A stretch of DNA of 64,000 bases from Tanypteryx hageni (Eukaryota; Arthropoda; Insecta; Odonata; Petaluridae). A model generated the notes under the pieces. It did not search any database and was not told the DNA's origin. It saw only the letters and a program-made list of their open reading frames with translations. This document shows, in pieces, positions 50,581-61,811 of this stretch (positions are counted from its first letter, which is position 1; every line of letters starts with the position of its first letter). A program made the position numbers and the translations under genes. Location of the stretch: the NCBI GenBank assembly GCA_028673005.1, contig CM054118.1:92232858-92296857 (forward strand), in the 5' to 3' direction.

Positions 50581-51145
50581 ATGTAAAATCTCGATTATCC
50601 GACCTATATGGGGGGAAGGACCGTCGAACAATTCGTAAATAATGGAAAAATGCTCATTTAGGAACATTATGTATATATTAAAGTATTTAAGGTACAGCTC
50701 AGGCCATTTAACAATGAAATTTAAAATAAATAATAATATAGTAAAATATTATTAACAAATATATTAAAATGAAATTATCAGTGGTCTCCCGAGTGAATCA
50801 GCTGACGGTAAGGCTGCTACCTCATAAGAAGTTAATTCCGGGAGATTTTCTTCTAGATTCAAGTAGAACCTTATGTGAACAATGAAACTTGTTTTATTTA
50901 TTGATTAAAAGGCATTTAATGAATATTGAATCACAATTTTATTTTAATAGATTAAATAATTAGCGGTAATGATCTCCCGCGTGAATCATACGTTGGGCGA
51001 ACTGATAACCGGGGATTTCCCGCGTGAACCGTCTTTCGGTGGATGCAACCGACGTACGCTTTCCGACTATGGTTAGCTCATCTAATTTTTGGTCAGTTAA
51101 ACCGAATGTCGGGTAAACGACGGTCGGATAATCGAGGTCTTACTG
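50581..51145. mobile_element. Pogo/Tigger-type MITE
   Basis: The left end ATGTAAAATCTCGATTATCC (50581) matches the reverse complement of the right end, CAGTAAGACCTCGATTATCC (ending at 51145). CGATTATCCGACC termini are typical of pogo/Tigger elements. The left flank ends in TA; the right does not. The interior has CTCCCG(C/A)GTGAATCA twice and no transposase. It lies immediately beside the tRNA-like module at 51181. Confidence 0.6.
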
Positions 51146-51180
51146 TCAGTGCTTTATTTAATAATTTTTAATACTTAAGT

Positions 51181-51312
51181 GCTTGGGAATAATTTCGAAA
51201 CGAGAAAAAAGTCTGCTATGACCGGGAATCGAACCCGGGTCTTCCACTTGCCGGACGGATATTTTACCACTGAATTATCGTAGCAGATCAATTTTCTCCT
51301 TTCTGAACGCGG
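51181..51312 (-). repeat. tRNA-Gly-like module with inverted flanking arms, copy 2 (best preserved)
   Basis: The minus-strand core (51214-51285, 72 nt) has the length and layout of a tRNA. The acceptor stem TGCTACG/CATAGCA pairs at 6 of 7, and the core shows AATTCAGTGG (A box), a five-pair anticodon stem TCCGT/GTGGA with wobble, and a perfect T-arm CGGGTTCGATTCCCG with B box. The loop CCGGCAA would place GGC at the anticodon, but position 33 is C instead of U, and body identity is closest to tRNA-Gly, so it is not a working tRNA. Arms TTCAGAAAGGAGAAAATTG and TTTTTTCTCGTTTCGAAAT flank it in inverted orientation. Confidence 0.65.
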
Positions 51313-53105
51313 ATGTTTTCTTGGTTGGGACTTGAGTGCTTATTCTGAATCGGTTAAAATTTTAAGTTAATTCTTTTCCAGCCGAAGTTGGTTTTGAGGG
51401 GAGCATGAACGGAGGAGAATGGCGTGTGCGGATGAAAGGCTATAGTTAAGGTCAGGAGGAGAAGAGGATTTGAAGATAGAAAGAGAGGGAGAGAGTCGGG
51501 AAAAAGAGTCAGCGGAGGAAAGCGGCGGGTAAATAAACAGATAGCGTTAATGGAGAATCCTATTAACGGGGTTCTTTATGGGGTTTGTCTTATGCGCCAA
51601 AATTAGAAATTAATTAATGTTTGCCGTTATTAAATACCAGGTGGAAGAAACCACGAAATTTTATACCATCTACTATTCCGAGGAAATAATGAAATATTGC
51701 GCTTCAAGGGCTAATTTTTAACGCTGGACACATTTAGCTGTGCTACCTCGAACGCTCTTAAAATAAATATACTATTTCTTTCATTCCATTTGTTTTTATG
51801 CCCGCGTATTAAATTTTTGTGCTAATTACCCGAGAACAATCCCTCTAATGGAAGAGCTTCGCCGGTACCGCTTGAAATCTAAGAGGCCATTCGTGCAAAA
51901 ATCCTTTGTTAGGTTACGTCTGCTTGAAATTGGAAAATAAGAGCATGGCCGTAGTATCGTTCATTTGCCCGTAAGTATAAAAATGTTTTAGGATTGCATT
52001 CCTGATCAGTTACATCATCAAATATCAGCCGCGTTTTCCTGAGATTCCATTGCTGCACCAAGTGCTCTGACGAGACTTAAACTGCAGATTAACGTGGTTT
52101 TTTATGAACTTAATGTTTACTTTCTTAATCTAGTGAGTAATTGTGCATTTACAGCCGACTTCATTCAGTTCAATCTAAAAAATTGAAGCTCTATTCCATA
52201 AAACGTAGAAAGTGTTTAACGATAAAAATGTAATAAGAACTTTGACCTCATTCAGTTGTTGTATTATATGTATTATTTTAAAACATTCCCACTCAATTAA
52301 ATTTTTATTTTCTGCGATAATTTAAGCCGTTTTGAGTGACGTGGTTAATTTTTTGTGATAACAATTTAACTTTTGGTTTAGTATGTCACAAACTGTGTAT
52401 ATGCAATATGAAAATTTGGTGTACAAGATTTTATTATCCATATCTGACTGACTTATTTATCAAATCTTCGTCATGAATTGCAACATGAAATTTAGAAAAA
52501 ATTATCATGAAAATATAAATATTATGCCGCTCATACGTTGCATTCATACTATCTGTGGTCACAAATTCAGTTCATGGGTAATAGTGAGGATCCATCCAGA
52601 AATCGCAAAATTAATGTTAGAGTCTATGGTGCAGGAATTGTCTGTCAAATGAGGTATCGGGCGATCAGCTATCCTTTTAAAAAAAGAGCTTTTTATTTTC
52701 TTCTTACTCATCACTTGGGCAATCCAAGATCCCTTAATCCCTCAAAACAACAGAGAGGACGCATATAAACCTTTGTAGGTTGGAATTAGGAGTGAATCGG
52801 TGCGGAGGAATTTCTCAAAGTTCGACGCGAAGTTTACGTTCTTGTTACGCGGTCCATTCTTCCCTTCCCCCCTCCCCTCATTCCCTTCCTTTTCCCTTTC
52901 CCTCCCGATTCTCCACGCCATTCATTCGCTGCTTTCTTTCAAGAAGAGCGGAGAGATGTCGGTTTACGCGTTTTCTCGCGAGAAAGGCATTGGATGCTAT
53001 GAGGGATGAATAACCAAGCGCTATCATTATTGCGTCAACGCCTCCTTCCCCCCCCCCCTCCCTTCCTCCTCCATTTGTTTACGGCCGCGACGCTTATTCA
53101 TCGGA
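51313..53105. other. Unassigned DNA
   Basis: No gene is recognised. Short GA runs lie at about 51475-51500 and a CT/CCC tract at 52858-52915. 52780-53060 is CG-richer with composition-driven frames. Confidence 0.3.
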
Positions 53106-53325
53106 ATCTTTAGAGAGAGAGAGAGAGAAAGAGATAGAGAGGGAGCAAGAGAGAGAGGAAGAGAGAGAGAGAAAGAGATAGAGAGAGGAAAAGAGAGAGA
53201 GAGATAGAGAGAAAGGAAGAGAGAGAGAGAGATAGAGAGAAAGGAAGAGAGATAGAGAGAGCGGAAGAGAAAGAGGCAAAGAGAGAAAGGGAGAAAAGGA
53301 GAGAGAGGGAGAGAAAAAAATTTCC
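53106..53325. repeat. GA microsatellite
   Basis: About 220 bp of (GA)n with ATA and GGAA interruptions. It yields long Ser/Leu-rich frames on the minus strand that are not genes. Confidence 0.9.
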
Positions 53326-54280
53326 GCTCGACTTTATATTTGGACCGGTGACGTAACTGCACAAAAATTGTGTAGGGTAACATAAAACAAGTTGGTTATG
53401 GCATTCAAGTGTTATTATGTCTTTCTGCCAAACAAGCTAAGAGTTAAGGAAACACAATCATTCTCATTATTTTGTTTGGAATCGAATAAATGTTTCGTTG
53501 GGAGTTTAATTTATGGATATAGACTTAATCTGATACTTAGTGGACTCAGAATGCGCATCTCGTGCTTTTAAGTCGCGCGAATAAAGTTTGCACGGGGGGA
53601 AAGCGACGCTTTTGAAATCTTTGTCTTAAGTAAGTATGCATGGTTTGGAAGGAGTTAATGCGTGTTGTAAATTTAATCTTACATCTATGTTATTAATTCA
53701 AGTTAGATTAAGTTCTAAATGATTTTCATTGATTTATTCTGTCGTCGATTATTAAAACTTTCCGTTCTTTTCTTCAGTAATCGTCAATCATGAAATTATT
53801 CATTTCGTTTAGAAGGCCGTAATAATCCAAGAGGTTAATTAGCCAGAAATACACACACACACACATGTTTAAAAGAAGAAAATCCATATAAATATTGTAG
53901 AGTCCAACCTTTAGTAAAAGTAAAAATAATTCGATGAGTTTTTAGTTACGCAAACTAATTTCCAGCCGGGTAATGTTTGCGGGAGTACTTCAAAGTTCCT
54001 TTTCCTGACATTTTACCGTATATATCACGTGAACATATAGATTATAGTTGCTGTGCCATGGTTATTGCAAAATATGGTCTACGAAAGCTTTAATCGCTAA
54101 AAAGGAGTTGGCTCATCTCTACTCTACGGAGATGAAAGATGAAAATGCTTTTGGTTTTCGAGAGGAAGTGTTGTTTACGCGTCGTTTAAAACAATTGCCA
54201 TCGCTTCACTTGTTCCGCACCCGAATCGTATCAATGTCACAACCCTTTCCTTTATCCTCTCTGTTTACCGATATCCTTCT
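53326..54280. other. Unassigned DNA
   Basis: AT-rich; an (AC)n run lies at about 53851-53865. No gene is recognised. Confidence 0.3.
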
Positions 54281-54435
54281 TAACTCCCTCCCTCGTCTCC
54301 TCTCTCTCCCTCCCTCCCTCATCCCACTCTCTTTCTCTCCCTCATCTCCTCTCTCTCTCCCCCTCATCTCCTCTCTCTCTCCCCCCCTCATCTCTCTCTC
54401 TCCCTCCCTCATCTCCTCTCTCTCTCCCTCTCCAT
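54281..54435. repeat. CT minisatellite
   Basis: Repeated CTCTCTCCCTCCCTCATCTC-like units, about 25-30 bp each, about 150 bp in all. The Ser/Leu/Pro frame across it is an artefact. Confidence 0.9.
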
Positions 54436-56612
54436 CAGTTTACTTGAACCCTTTCCTTTCATCTCGCCCGTCACCGCGTACGCTGTTCCCATCCTGATTT
54501 ATGCCATCTCATCTTCATTTGGACCGTCCGAAAAAAATCCTTTGCCGCTCTTTTCTTTTGCGTAAGAATAAAAGAAGAGAAGTCCTCGGGGTAAAGCGGT
54601 GTGGTTTCCTTTGCCAGAGTGCGACAAATGATGCTTCAGTACCTACGTCTCGATCGTATAGGGAAGCTTTAGAGAGCATTAAACGATTTCTCAATTAGGA
54701 ATGGAATTCAAAAGTTTTCTCGATGCCCTTCCATATCTATTAGCATAATATGCATCTCTAAAACGCAATTAATACCTCTTTTTTTAATGCATGGTTTTGC
54801 ATCGAGGAGGATGCGTTTCGAATAATTCTGTTACTTCGGAGGAAATATTGCGTCGAAGTTAGGAATGCTGTATCTTCTTCACAAAAAATTGTTTGGGAAA
54901 CAGAAACCATCATTATGAGACAGCGGCATCCAGGGAAATGTTTTACCACTATGTTATTGGACTTACTGGCTAAATGCAAATTTCTACATAAGTTTTGCCT
55001 AGAAAAGTCAAATATGTTTTAGAAACTTAATTAAAACTTAATGCTATTCCATGATAACGGTTATTATATCAACCCTTTTATGGCGAAAGAATTTATTTTG
55101 TCATCTGTAGGATATAATACGCGAGATTAATTGTTTTTTCTTTGTCTAAGATGTTAGTTCCTTATCCTCTTTTCATTTCATCGATTCTGCCATAATTCTT
55201 AGAATATCATCAATTGAAAGCATAGCTCAGTACAGGTACATAACTTATACTTTTTATTAAAAAGAAAATTTTGTACAGCAAATATAAAAATAATATAATT
55301 GTTAAATTTAAATTTCATTTTATGCTTACGAACAGAATATGCTTAATTATTTACGAAACCTGTTTACTCAATAACCACCAGTAAAAATTTTAAAGATGTC
55401 AGTGCGAAATTACAAGTTCCAGAGTACATATTTAACCATTAGTAGAGGCTTAAAAAGGTTTTAGATTTATGGGTCGTATCGAAAATAATTAGAACTTAAA
55501 GACAGAGCGATACGAGTTGAAATGAAAATAGTCTCCGTTAGTTGTCATGAAAATTACGAATTAAACTCTAAAATAAATTATTATTCCTTCTCAATTTACC
55601 GTTTTTATACCACTAGAAGATATTTTCCTCTCTACTACATGTCCTAGAAGGACATATCTGGAAAATCAAGTCCAATTATCTTGCTTGAAAGTTGCCTTTC
55701 GACTCCTGACAGATTTATGTCACCCTTCGATGAATTGGCGATTGGCGGTCTCATTGTCTCATAGAATGCGACCGACATCCAATTTGTTATTATTTCTCGC
55801 GACTCTCTCTCTCTCTCCAAGACTCGTGATTTTCAACTCCTGTGGTCTCCACCGAGCTCAAGAAGTCCGCATCCGAATATCTTACTGCAACCCCATGTGT
55901 TCTAAAAAAATGAACTAATATCTTCGCAAACCTTCATCTTCTCTGCACACTGGGAATAGAATCCGACGGTTCTGTGGGACTCAATTCGGTTCCCACCGAA
56001 AAAAGCATCTTTTCCGGATTAAAAAGGAAACGTTTTTTCCTCCTAGACAAAGGTGAAAAGATGAAACCAGCTAATTGAACAAATAAGGGGAGATTAGGGA
56101 GAAATTTTACCACGTCTCGTATTTCTATTTCCGTCTTCCCCTTGGTTGTGCAGGGAAGGGGAGAGATTTGGGTGGAGGGGTGAGGAGGAGGGGTGGGGGA
56201 GGAGAGAGGGACACCCGGAGTATCGCAGGCTATCTCCTCCCTCCATAATAAAGGGGAGTTCAGTGGCATTTGCCACGCACAGGGGCGAGTCGTAAATAAA
56301 CTCTAGATTGGGGCGGGAGGTGGGATTGCCAGTATGTGTGTGTGTGTGCGTCTCCCGATTCCACCCTCGTTCAGGCGCATTCGTGCGCTTCGAATCGCAA
56401 TGGGTTCATCCAAGGACGTGGGCGGTCGTTTGCTGTTTTTTTGTTGGGGGAAATTTCTCCGTAAAAAGCGAGAGGTACACGCGGAAACTGTCAGCGACGA
56501 AAAGATATCCGCATCCAAGTATTCTTTGCCTCGGGGTTCGTTTGACATTCGCTCATTCCTTTTGATATTATTATATATTGAAAATGTATTTAATCCGGTA
56601 TATTCCAGAGAC
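54436..56612. other. Unassigned DNA
   Basis: No gene is recognised. 55670-56560 is CG-richer, with a GGAGGGGTGGGG stretch at about 56160-56210 and a TG run at about 56334-56348. Frames there carry no known motif. Confidence 0.3.
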
Positions 56613-56817
56613 TGATGGAATAAAGCGATCCAAAGATCCTATGCAGATAGGCATAAGCTGTAATGTTCGGAATATTTTTGAAACGAGAAAAAGTCTACTA
56701 TGACCGGGAATCGAACCCCGGCCTTCCACTTTCCGGGTGAATACTCTACCACTGAACTATCGTTCTTTCTCGTTTCAAAAATATTACCAACATTACAGTG
56801 CACTTTATTCCATCAAT
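56613..56817 (-). repeat. tRNA-like module inside a long inverted repeat, copy 3
   Basis: TGATGGAATAAAG (56613), CTGTAATGTTCGG and ATATTTTTGAAACGAGAAA on the left are mirrored on the right by TTTCTCGTTTCAAAAATAT, ACATTACAG and CTTTATTCCATCA (to 56817). Between them is a minus-strand tRNA-like core with A box TAGTTCAGTGGTAG and T-arm GGGGTTCGATTCCCGG. The left arm has about 30 extra bases. The 5' half of the acceptor stem is lost. The frame crossing this region is not a gene. Confidence 0.65.
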
Positions 56818-56937
56818 TTCCAGCTTGGCAATCTCGCCATTTGAGAGGGAGGGGTTTCTTCGGTGTATCTCTTGGAGGACGTCCGTTGGGGCAGTTTGAT
56901 ACTAGCTTGGCTAGTTCGGCCCAACCAAGAAAATATC

Positions 56938-57055
56938 CGCTTTCAGAAACGAAAAAATTGATCTACTACGATAGCTCAGTAGTAGAATATTTGCACGACC
57001 CGGATTCAATTTCCTGTCATAGAAGAATTTTTCTCGTTTCAAAAACATTCCCAAC
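56938..57055 (+). repeat. tRNA-like module with inverted arms, copy 4
   Basis: CGCTTTCAGAAACGAAAAAA, TTGATCTACTACGATAGCTC, a decayed tRNA-like core (T-arm GGATTCAATTTCCTG), then AGAATTTTTCTCGTTTCAAA. The left arm plus acceptor edge matches copy 2 closely (TTCAGAAA, AAAATTGATCT, CTACGATA), confirming that arms and core travel as one unit. Confidence 0.6.
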
Positions 57056-57944
57056 TATTCCAGAGACGTCTTTGAAGTGCAGTCTATACTATGAAAGCGT
57101 GGACTGGATTTTTGATGTTTGTTTAATAATTCGCTACTGTGGATAAAATAGTAATATTTAAATCAAAATGTTCGTATTTCCCGTTGAGTTACTTCTGCCA
57201 CCCTTAAACCTTTCGAACATGCAGATTTGCTTTCGGCCGTTTCGGTGCCGCTTCGGTCCGGTAATTTTAGTGCCGCTTGCGCGTATCTCGGCAATTATTT
57301 TCGAATCCGCGCAAAAGAAATTTTATTTTATTTTAGGATAATAATCTGTTCCTATTACTCCGCTTTAGAACATTTTCTCCATTATTTTTCTCAAAACGTT
57401 TAATTTTGATGGCGGGATTTGTCCTTTCTACTGTTTCCACGTTAATAGATAAAAGATTGTAAAGTTTTTAAGCGATTTGCGGCTTGCCTACATCTACGCC
57501 TTCGTCGGGAAAAGATATGTTTAAGGCTACGACATTAATGTCATTGGATAAAATGCTTGAAAGCGTCAAGTTTTGATAGGGTCAATGCACGATATAAAAG
57601 TCGCTAGAATCTTTTATATCCTTTGAATTTTTCGTTTCGATGCTAAAATTCTTTTTGTTTAATAGTATGAATTATCGTTATGGATAGATTCTTTTTTTAA
57701 GAAAAGGCGTATCTTTCGAAACGATTCAACGAATGCCGTTAACTGTGGCGTTCCCATAGGTCAAAAGCCGCCTGCCTCTCTCTCTATTTCGGGCGCCATA
57801 ATTAAAAGCGATCGCAAGGGCAGTTTGGCGTAGTATAAGGTCGCTTCTCACTTCATCCTGTCATAGACTCCTCGCTGTCCCCAGTGGCACATTTCGCTCC
57901 ATCCTTTTTGTTTGAGACGAAATGCCAAAGATCGACCTTTCGAA
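57056..57944. other. Unassigned DNA
   Basis: No gene is recognised. 57240-57300 has CGGT(C/T)CGGT-like repeats in CG-rich DNA. Confidence 0.3.
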
Positions 57945-58165
57945 AATTCCTCTTTCCTCTCCTCCCCTCCCATCGTTTCTCCCCCTCCTTCCTCCCCATC
58001 CCTCCTCTCCCCTCCACCCTCCTTCCTCTCATCTCCACCCTCCTTCCTCCCCCCTCCACCCTCCTTCCTCCACCCTCCTTCCTCCCCCCTCCACCCTCCT
58101 TCCTCCACCCTCCTTCCTCCTTCCTCCCCCCTCCTTCCTCCCCCCTCCACCCCCCACCCCTCTCC
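57945..58165. repeat. C-rich minisatellite
   Basis: Tandem CCTCCTTCCTCCACCCTCCT and CCTCCCCCCTCCA units with periods of about 13-26 bp. Minus-strand G runs could form quadruplexes. Frames in all six directions are low-complexity shadows. Confidence 0.9.
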
Positions 58166-59675
58166 GTACGTAACGGCGTCATCATGGGCATCGTCGGACG
58201 GAAGCGTCGCCGAGGGAAATTTACGTTGCGTTAAGAAATCCGATTCGTCCCCATTTCACGATGCTCATTTGTTCCCTTCGCTCCGTTATAGCTCGCTTCC
58301 ACGAGATACATTTTCTTGTTTTTTTTCACTCGCGTCTTTTAAAAACATAGCCGCTGATAAATCGGCGTGCCGAATCACGCAGAAAACATTTCCCCGAGTT
58401 TCAGAACTTATGGAGGCGAATGTTTACTTTTTAGGATTTCAAATCCATCTATAAATAAGACCGTCGGAGTTATTTGTTACCGGATAGTAATTTTTATTAT
58501 ATTGGGGAGTTTTATCGCCGTTTAATTGAAAAAGAAATTAAGCGAATTTAATGGCAAAGTTTGTGTATTCCCGAAATACATTTGATAGTAAACGTGCTTT
58601 CGTCGCACATTTGGACGATCCTTTTTGGAAGAAATCAATTTTTAAACCTTCAAGGCTTGAACGTTTAAATCTCTGCTCAGGTCCCGGTGCTAGAGAACTT
58701 ATTTTGGCGATTAAAATAATGTAGCTTAAGCTTTGATTTATATGGAAATCCTGTCTTTATTCTAGTAATTGTGAAGTTGGATTTAAATGTGAATAAATGT
58801 TTTCAATGGAATAACGATTTTTTCGTACTACTAATCATTCCACGCTGAGAAACTACTAAGCGTGGTATTCTATAATGCTAAACAATTTCTTGAAAAAAAT
58901 TGTAACGATAAATTTCATTTTCCCTCCGTGGGATCAACAGATTTCTGGGCAATGTTCACAAAGTTATGGGAATTTGATGAAATTTATTAATTTAATTTTA
59001 AGGAATTGCTATTTTGCGAGAAAAAATGGGTTGTTAACATTTTTAGTATATATTTACCCTTTTATCTCATTGATTTCACGCTCACGAAAACATCATCTTC
59101 TGTCGAATGGTTTAGTGAAGCCGTATTGTTATTGTTAGTTAATATAATATATTAACTATATATATTATCAAGTTAATTTAATCGAAGGACTAACAATCAT
59201 TTTTATTCACGGTAATTGCTTTTCAACGTAGTGTTTGAATTATTATATTTTCGGTTTGGCTTTCTTTTCTTCTCACACTAATTATTTTTGAATAATTTTG
59301 GTTGAGGAAATTGAATCTTCCTTTCGGAATTGTGTAAAATAGTCGGATATAATCGAATGCACAATTATATGAAAAAATTAAATTCTCACAACCTGTACTT
59401 CTCGCTCAAATTTCACTTAAATTCCTGCAATTGCAAACCCTTTCAGAGGAGCATCGGTGCTCTCTCGATGCTTCTCAACTTGGACGCATAAATGGCTCGG
59501 TTAAAGGAGGCGCCACTGCTGACAAAGTCGCTCCTCTCATCCGTCGATTGTTTTTAATCGCCCATTCCGCGTAATGACGTCCCGCGAAAGCGATTCCAAT
59601 CAATCTTCTGTCCCTTCTTTCGTCCGACCCTCCATTCTCTTTGCCTTAAAATCTTTTGTATTTGTCCTTGGCCCC
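58166..59675. other. Unassigned DNA
   Basis: CG-richer at both edges, AT-rich in the centre. No gene is recognised. Confidence 0.3.
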
Positions 59676-59905
59676 AGTCTCCCCATCCATCTCCCCATCC
59701 ATCTCCCCATCCATCTCCCCTCCCCTCTCCTCCCCCTCTCCCTCTCTCCCCTCCCTCTCTCCCCTTCTCCCCTCCCTCTCTCCCCTTTTCCCCTCCCTCT
59801 CTCCCCTTTTCCCCTCCCTCTCTCCCCTTCTCTCCTCCATCTCCCCTTATCCCCTCCCTCTCTCCCTTTATCCCCTCCATCTCCCCCCTTCTCCCCTCCA
59901 TCCAT
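59676..59905. repeat. CT-rich minisatellite
   Basis: Three CTCCCCATCCAT units are followed by about eight CTCTCCCCTTNTCCCCTCC-type units. Associated reading frames on both strands are artefacts. Confidence 0.9.
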
Positions 59906-60346
59906 CGTGGGTGCACACCCCTCCTGCTGTTAAGAGACCAACGCCCATTGCATCGACTAATCACTGCGTCCATGGAGATGGCGGTCCTATCCGGCCTATA
60001 TGGCAGTAACATCTTCTCTATTTTCCGTTCCATTTCCTCTCTCCCCTCCTCCTTATACATAACCCGCCCTCCTCTTCCCCTTTCCCCCCTCACAATCCTT
60101 CTCTCTCAGTCGGAATTCTTCCTGCCGACGGCGCTAAACGAGGGATATTTCGAAAATATATCGGGCGTTTCCATTTTTCATTCCCATAAAATCATGCTCT
60201 CATTTTTTTGTGTGAGCTGTTGCATGCATTCCTCTCCATATCCATCGTTCCGTGGCATTTCGGTAAATAATATCTGTTCCACACGGTATTTAAGTAATGT
60301 GTACATATTTTTATTTACGTTTGAAATCTTGACTGACATTATTATC
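59906..60346. other. Unassigned DNA
   Basis: No gene is recognised; the 189-residue frame at 59948-60517 runs through a CT-rich stretch and into the hAT MITE and is not supported. Confidence 0.35.
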
Positions 60347-60704
60347 ATTTATAGCAGGCATGTCAATCCTGCGGCCCTTTCTGTGACTTACTGCGGCCCG
60401 ATATCTAATTTTTGTCACAAGCGAATCCTATGGGATTTCATACAAATACTTTATTTTAACGTAAAGGAGAAGATATTTTTTCATAAGTACCGAATCACAA
60501 TAGATCGCATTTTTTAAATTATTGTTTTTAATAGTAAAGCAGGCGTCCAATTTTCTAGCTAAAGTCTATCGTTCCACCTCTGGCCCTCATTAAAAAACTG
60601 CGGCCCTTCTGAAACATCCACTGCTGCAATGCGGCCCTTTTATAACATTCATCTCTTTAATGCGGCTCGGACGCCTATTCGAGTTTGACATGCCTAATTT
60701 ATAG
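60347..60704. mobile_element. hAT-type MITE with perfect 8-bp target duplication
   Basis: The element runs from CAGGCATGTCAATCCTGCGG (60355) to GAGTTTGACATGCCTA (60696), 342 bp, with inverted termini of about 11 bp and several GCGGCCC blocks. ATTTATAG is present on both sides (60347-60354, 60697-60704), an exact 8-bp duplication matching nTnnnnAn. It is non-coding and probably among the younger insertions here. Confidence 0.9.
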
Positions 60705-61094
60705 TGTGCACACGAAAGAAACAGCGCCGGAAACATGACCGCTGAAGCGTGATTTAATCTCAGCGCTGCTTTTAAGCAACCGAAATAATGATTTTTTAAA
60801 GGAGTAGTAATGTTATTTTATGAGTGCGTGGTAAATTCCTTCATATATTCCTTTTTCCAATGATTAAAACCCAATTCATCGACTCACTTCATTCAGGGCA
60901 ATTACTTAAGAAATTACCTTTCATTACATGGGATGGAATATTTTATGGAACGACGAATTCAATTTAATGACTTATTTGTTGGACCAAGGTTATTAGTGAA
61001 ACTTTTAACAAGTTAAAATATTTGCAATCCTTCTTTAAATACCAGATTAACTCCTGTAAGGAGGCCGTAAAATCGAAATATGCTGCTTATAGAG
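60705..61094. other. Unassigned DNA
   Basis: Nothing recognised; the last eight bases TTATAGAG would be the left target-site copy of the hAT end that follows. Confidence 0.3.
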
Positions 61095-61165
61095 CAGTGG
61101 TTCCCAAAGTTTTGTAGGCGCGTCATTCTTTCAAAGATAAACAATTTCGAGGAAACCTCACCATC
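61095..61165. mobile_element. Solo hAT terminus
   Basis: CAGTGGTTCCCAAAGTTTTG followed by TAGGCGCGTCATTCTTTC and AAAGATAAACAA matches the reverse complement of 1-69 (GTAGGCGCGGCACCCTCTC, AGGATAAACAG). No right end was found downstream, so the copy is truncated. Confidence 0.6.
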
Positions 61166-61721
61166 TCTTATTCGTGCCTTTTAGTACGTATCCGGATTAA
61201 AAAATAATTTAAAATTATCACGTCGTCATATGCATACGTCGTTGACTGAAATCAAATGGATTATAATGCTGTCTAGACATTAAATCAATACTCTTGAAGT
61301 ATGGAAAATCAATTCCCATTGAGAGACATTGGAATAGTTGCTATGGTAGTTAAAATGTTTCATTATTGAAAGACGAAAAATTTTTCATAATTTTATAATT
61401 AAAATCAAATTTTACGCAAATTCAGCATGGATTTGAATTTTGTCTTCAAGAAAAATAAACTTTATTCTTTTATCCAATGTATGGTGCATGTATTGACTTT
61501 GTTATCTTAGTTGTAAATAACTTCAAAAAGCAATTTTATATAGCTCTGCATCGTTTCAATGCTTTTCTTAGGGGTGTTTAAAATTAGATATTGGGGTTAA
61601 AATACCCCTTAAATATAACTTCTTCTGGAATTTCGGATTTTTCCAGAGGTTGTACCCAATGGCCTATCTTCTTGCCAAATTTCAGTTCTGTAGCACTTCC
61701 AGAAGTACTTGAGGTTTTATA

Positions 61722-61723
<2 letters not shown>
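61166..61723. other. Unassigned AT-rich DNA
   Basis: No gene is recognised. Confidence 0.3.

Positions 61724-61809
<86 letters not shown>
61724..61809. repeat. (TA)n microsatellite
   Basis: About 85 bp of pure AT dinucleotides directly joined to the Penelope-like fragment. The Ile/Tyr frame on the minus strand is an artefact. Confidence 0.95.

Positions 61810-61811
<2 letters not shown>

Noticed and set aside
51214..51285. Functional tRNA gene on the minus strand
   Set aside because: Fold and boxes are good, but C33 replaces U33, the anticodon does not fit the tRNA-Gly-like body, and the sequence is one copy of a repeated module with flanking inverted arms.
53027..53383. Ser/Leu-rich frame resembling a membrane protein
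   Set aside because: It is a (GA)n repeat read on the minus strand; overlapping frames look the same.
57853..58454. Overlapping frames of 100-180 residues on both strands
   Set aside because: They run through a C-rich minisatellite; amino-acid content is Pro/Ser or Gly/Arg/Glu only.
59554..60093. Long Gly/Arg/Glu-rich minus-strand frame and its plus-strand Pro/Ser counterparts
   Set aside because: They translate a CT minisatellite; all frames are open because the repeat lacks stops, and no domain is present.
1..61165. One giant hAT element spanning the window between the two related termini
   Set aside because: The termini diverge, no shared duplication exists, and the orientation would place the element outside 1-69 rather than inside.
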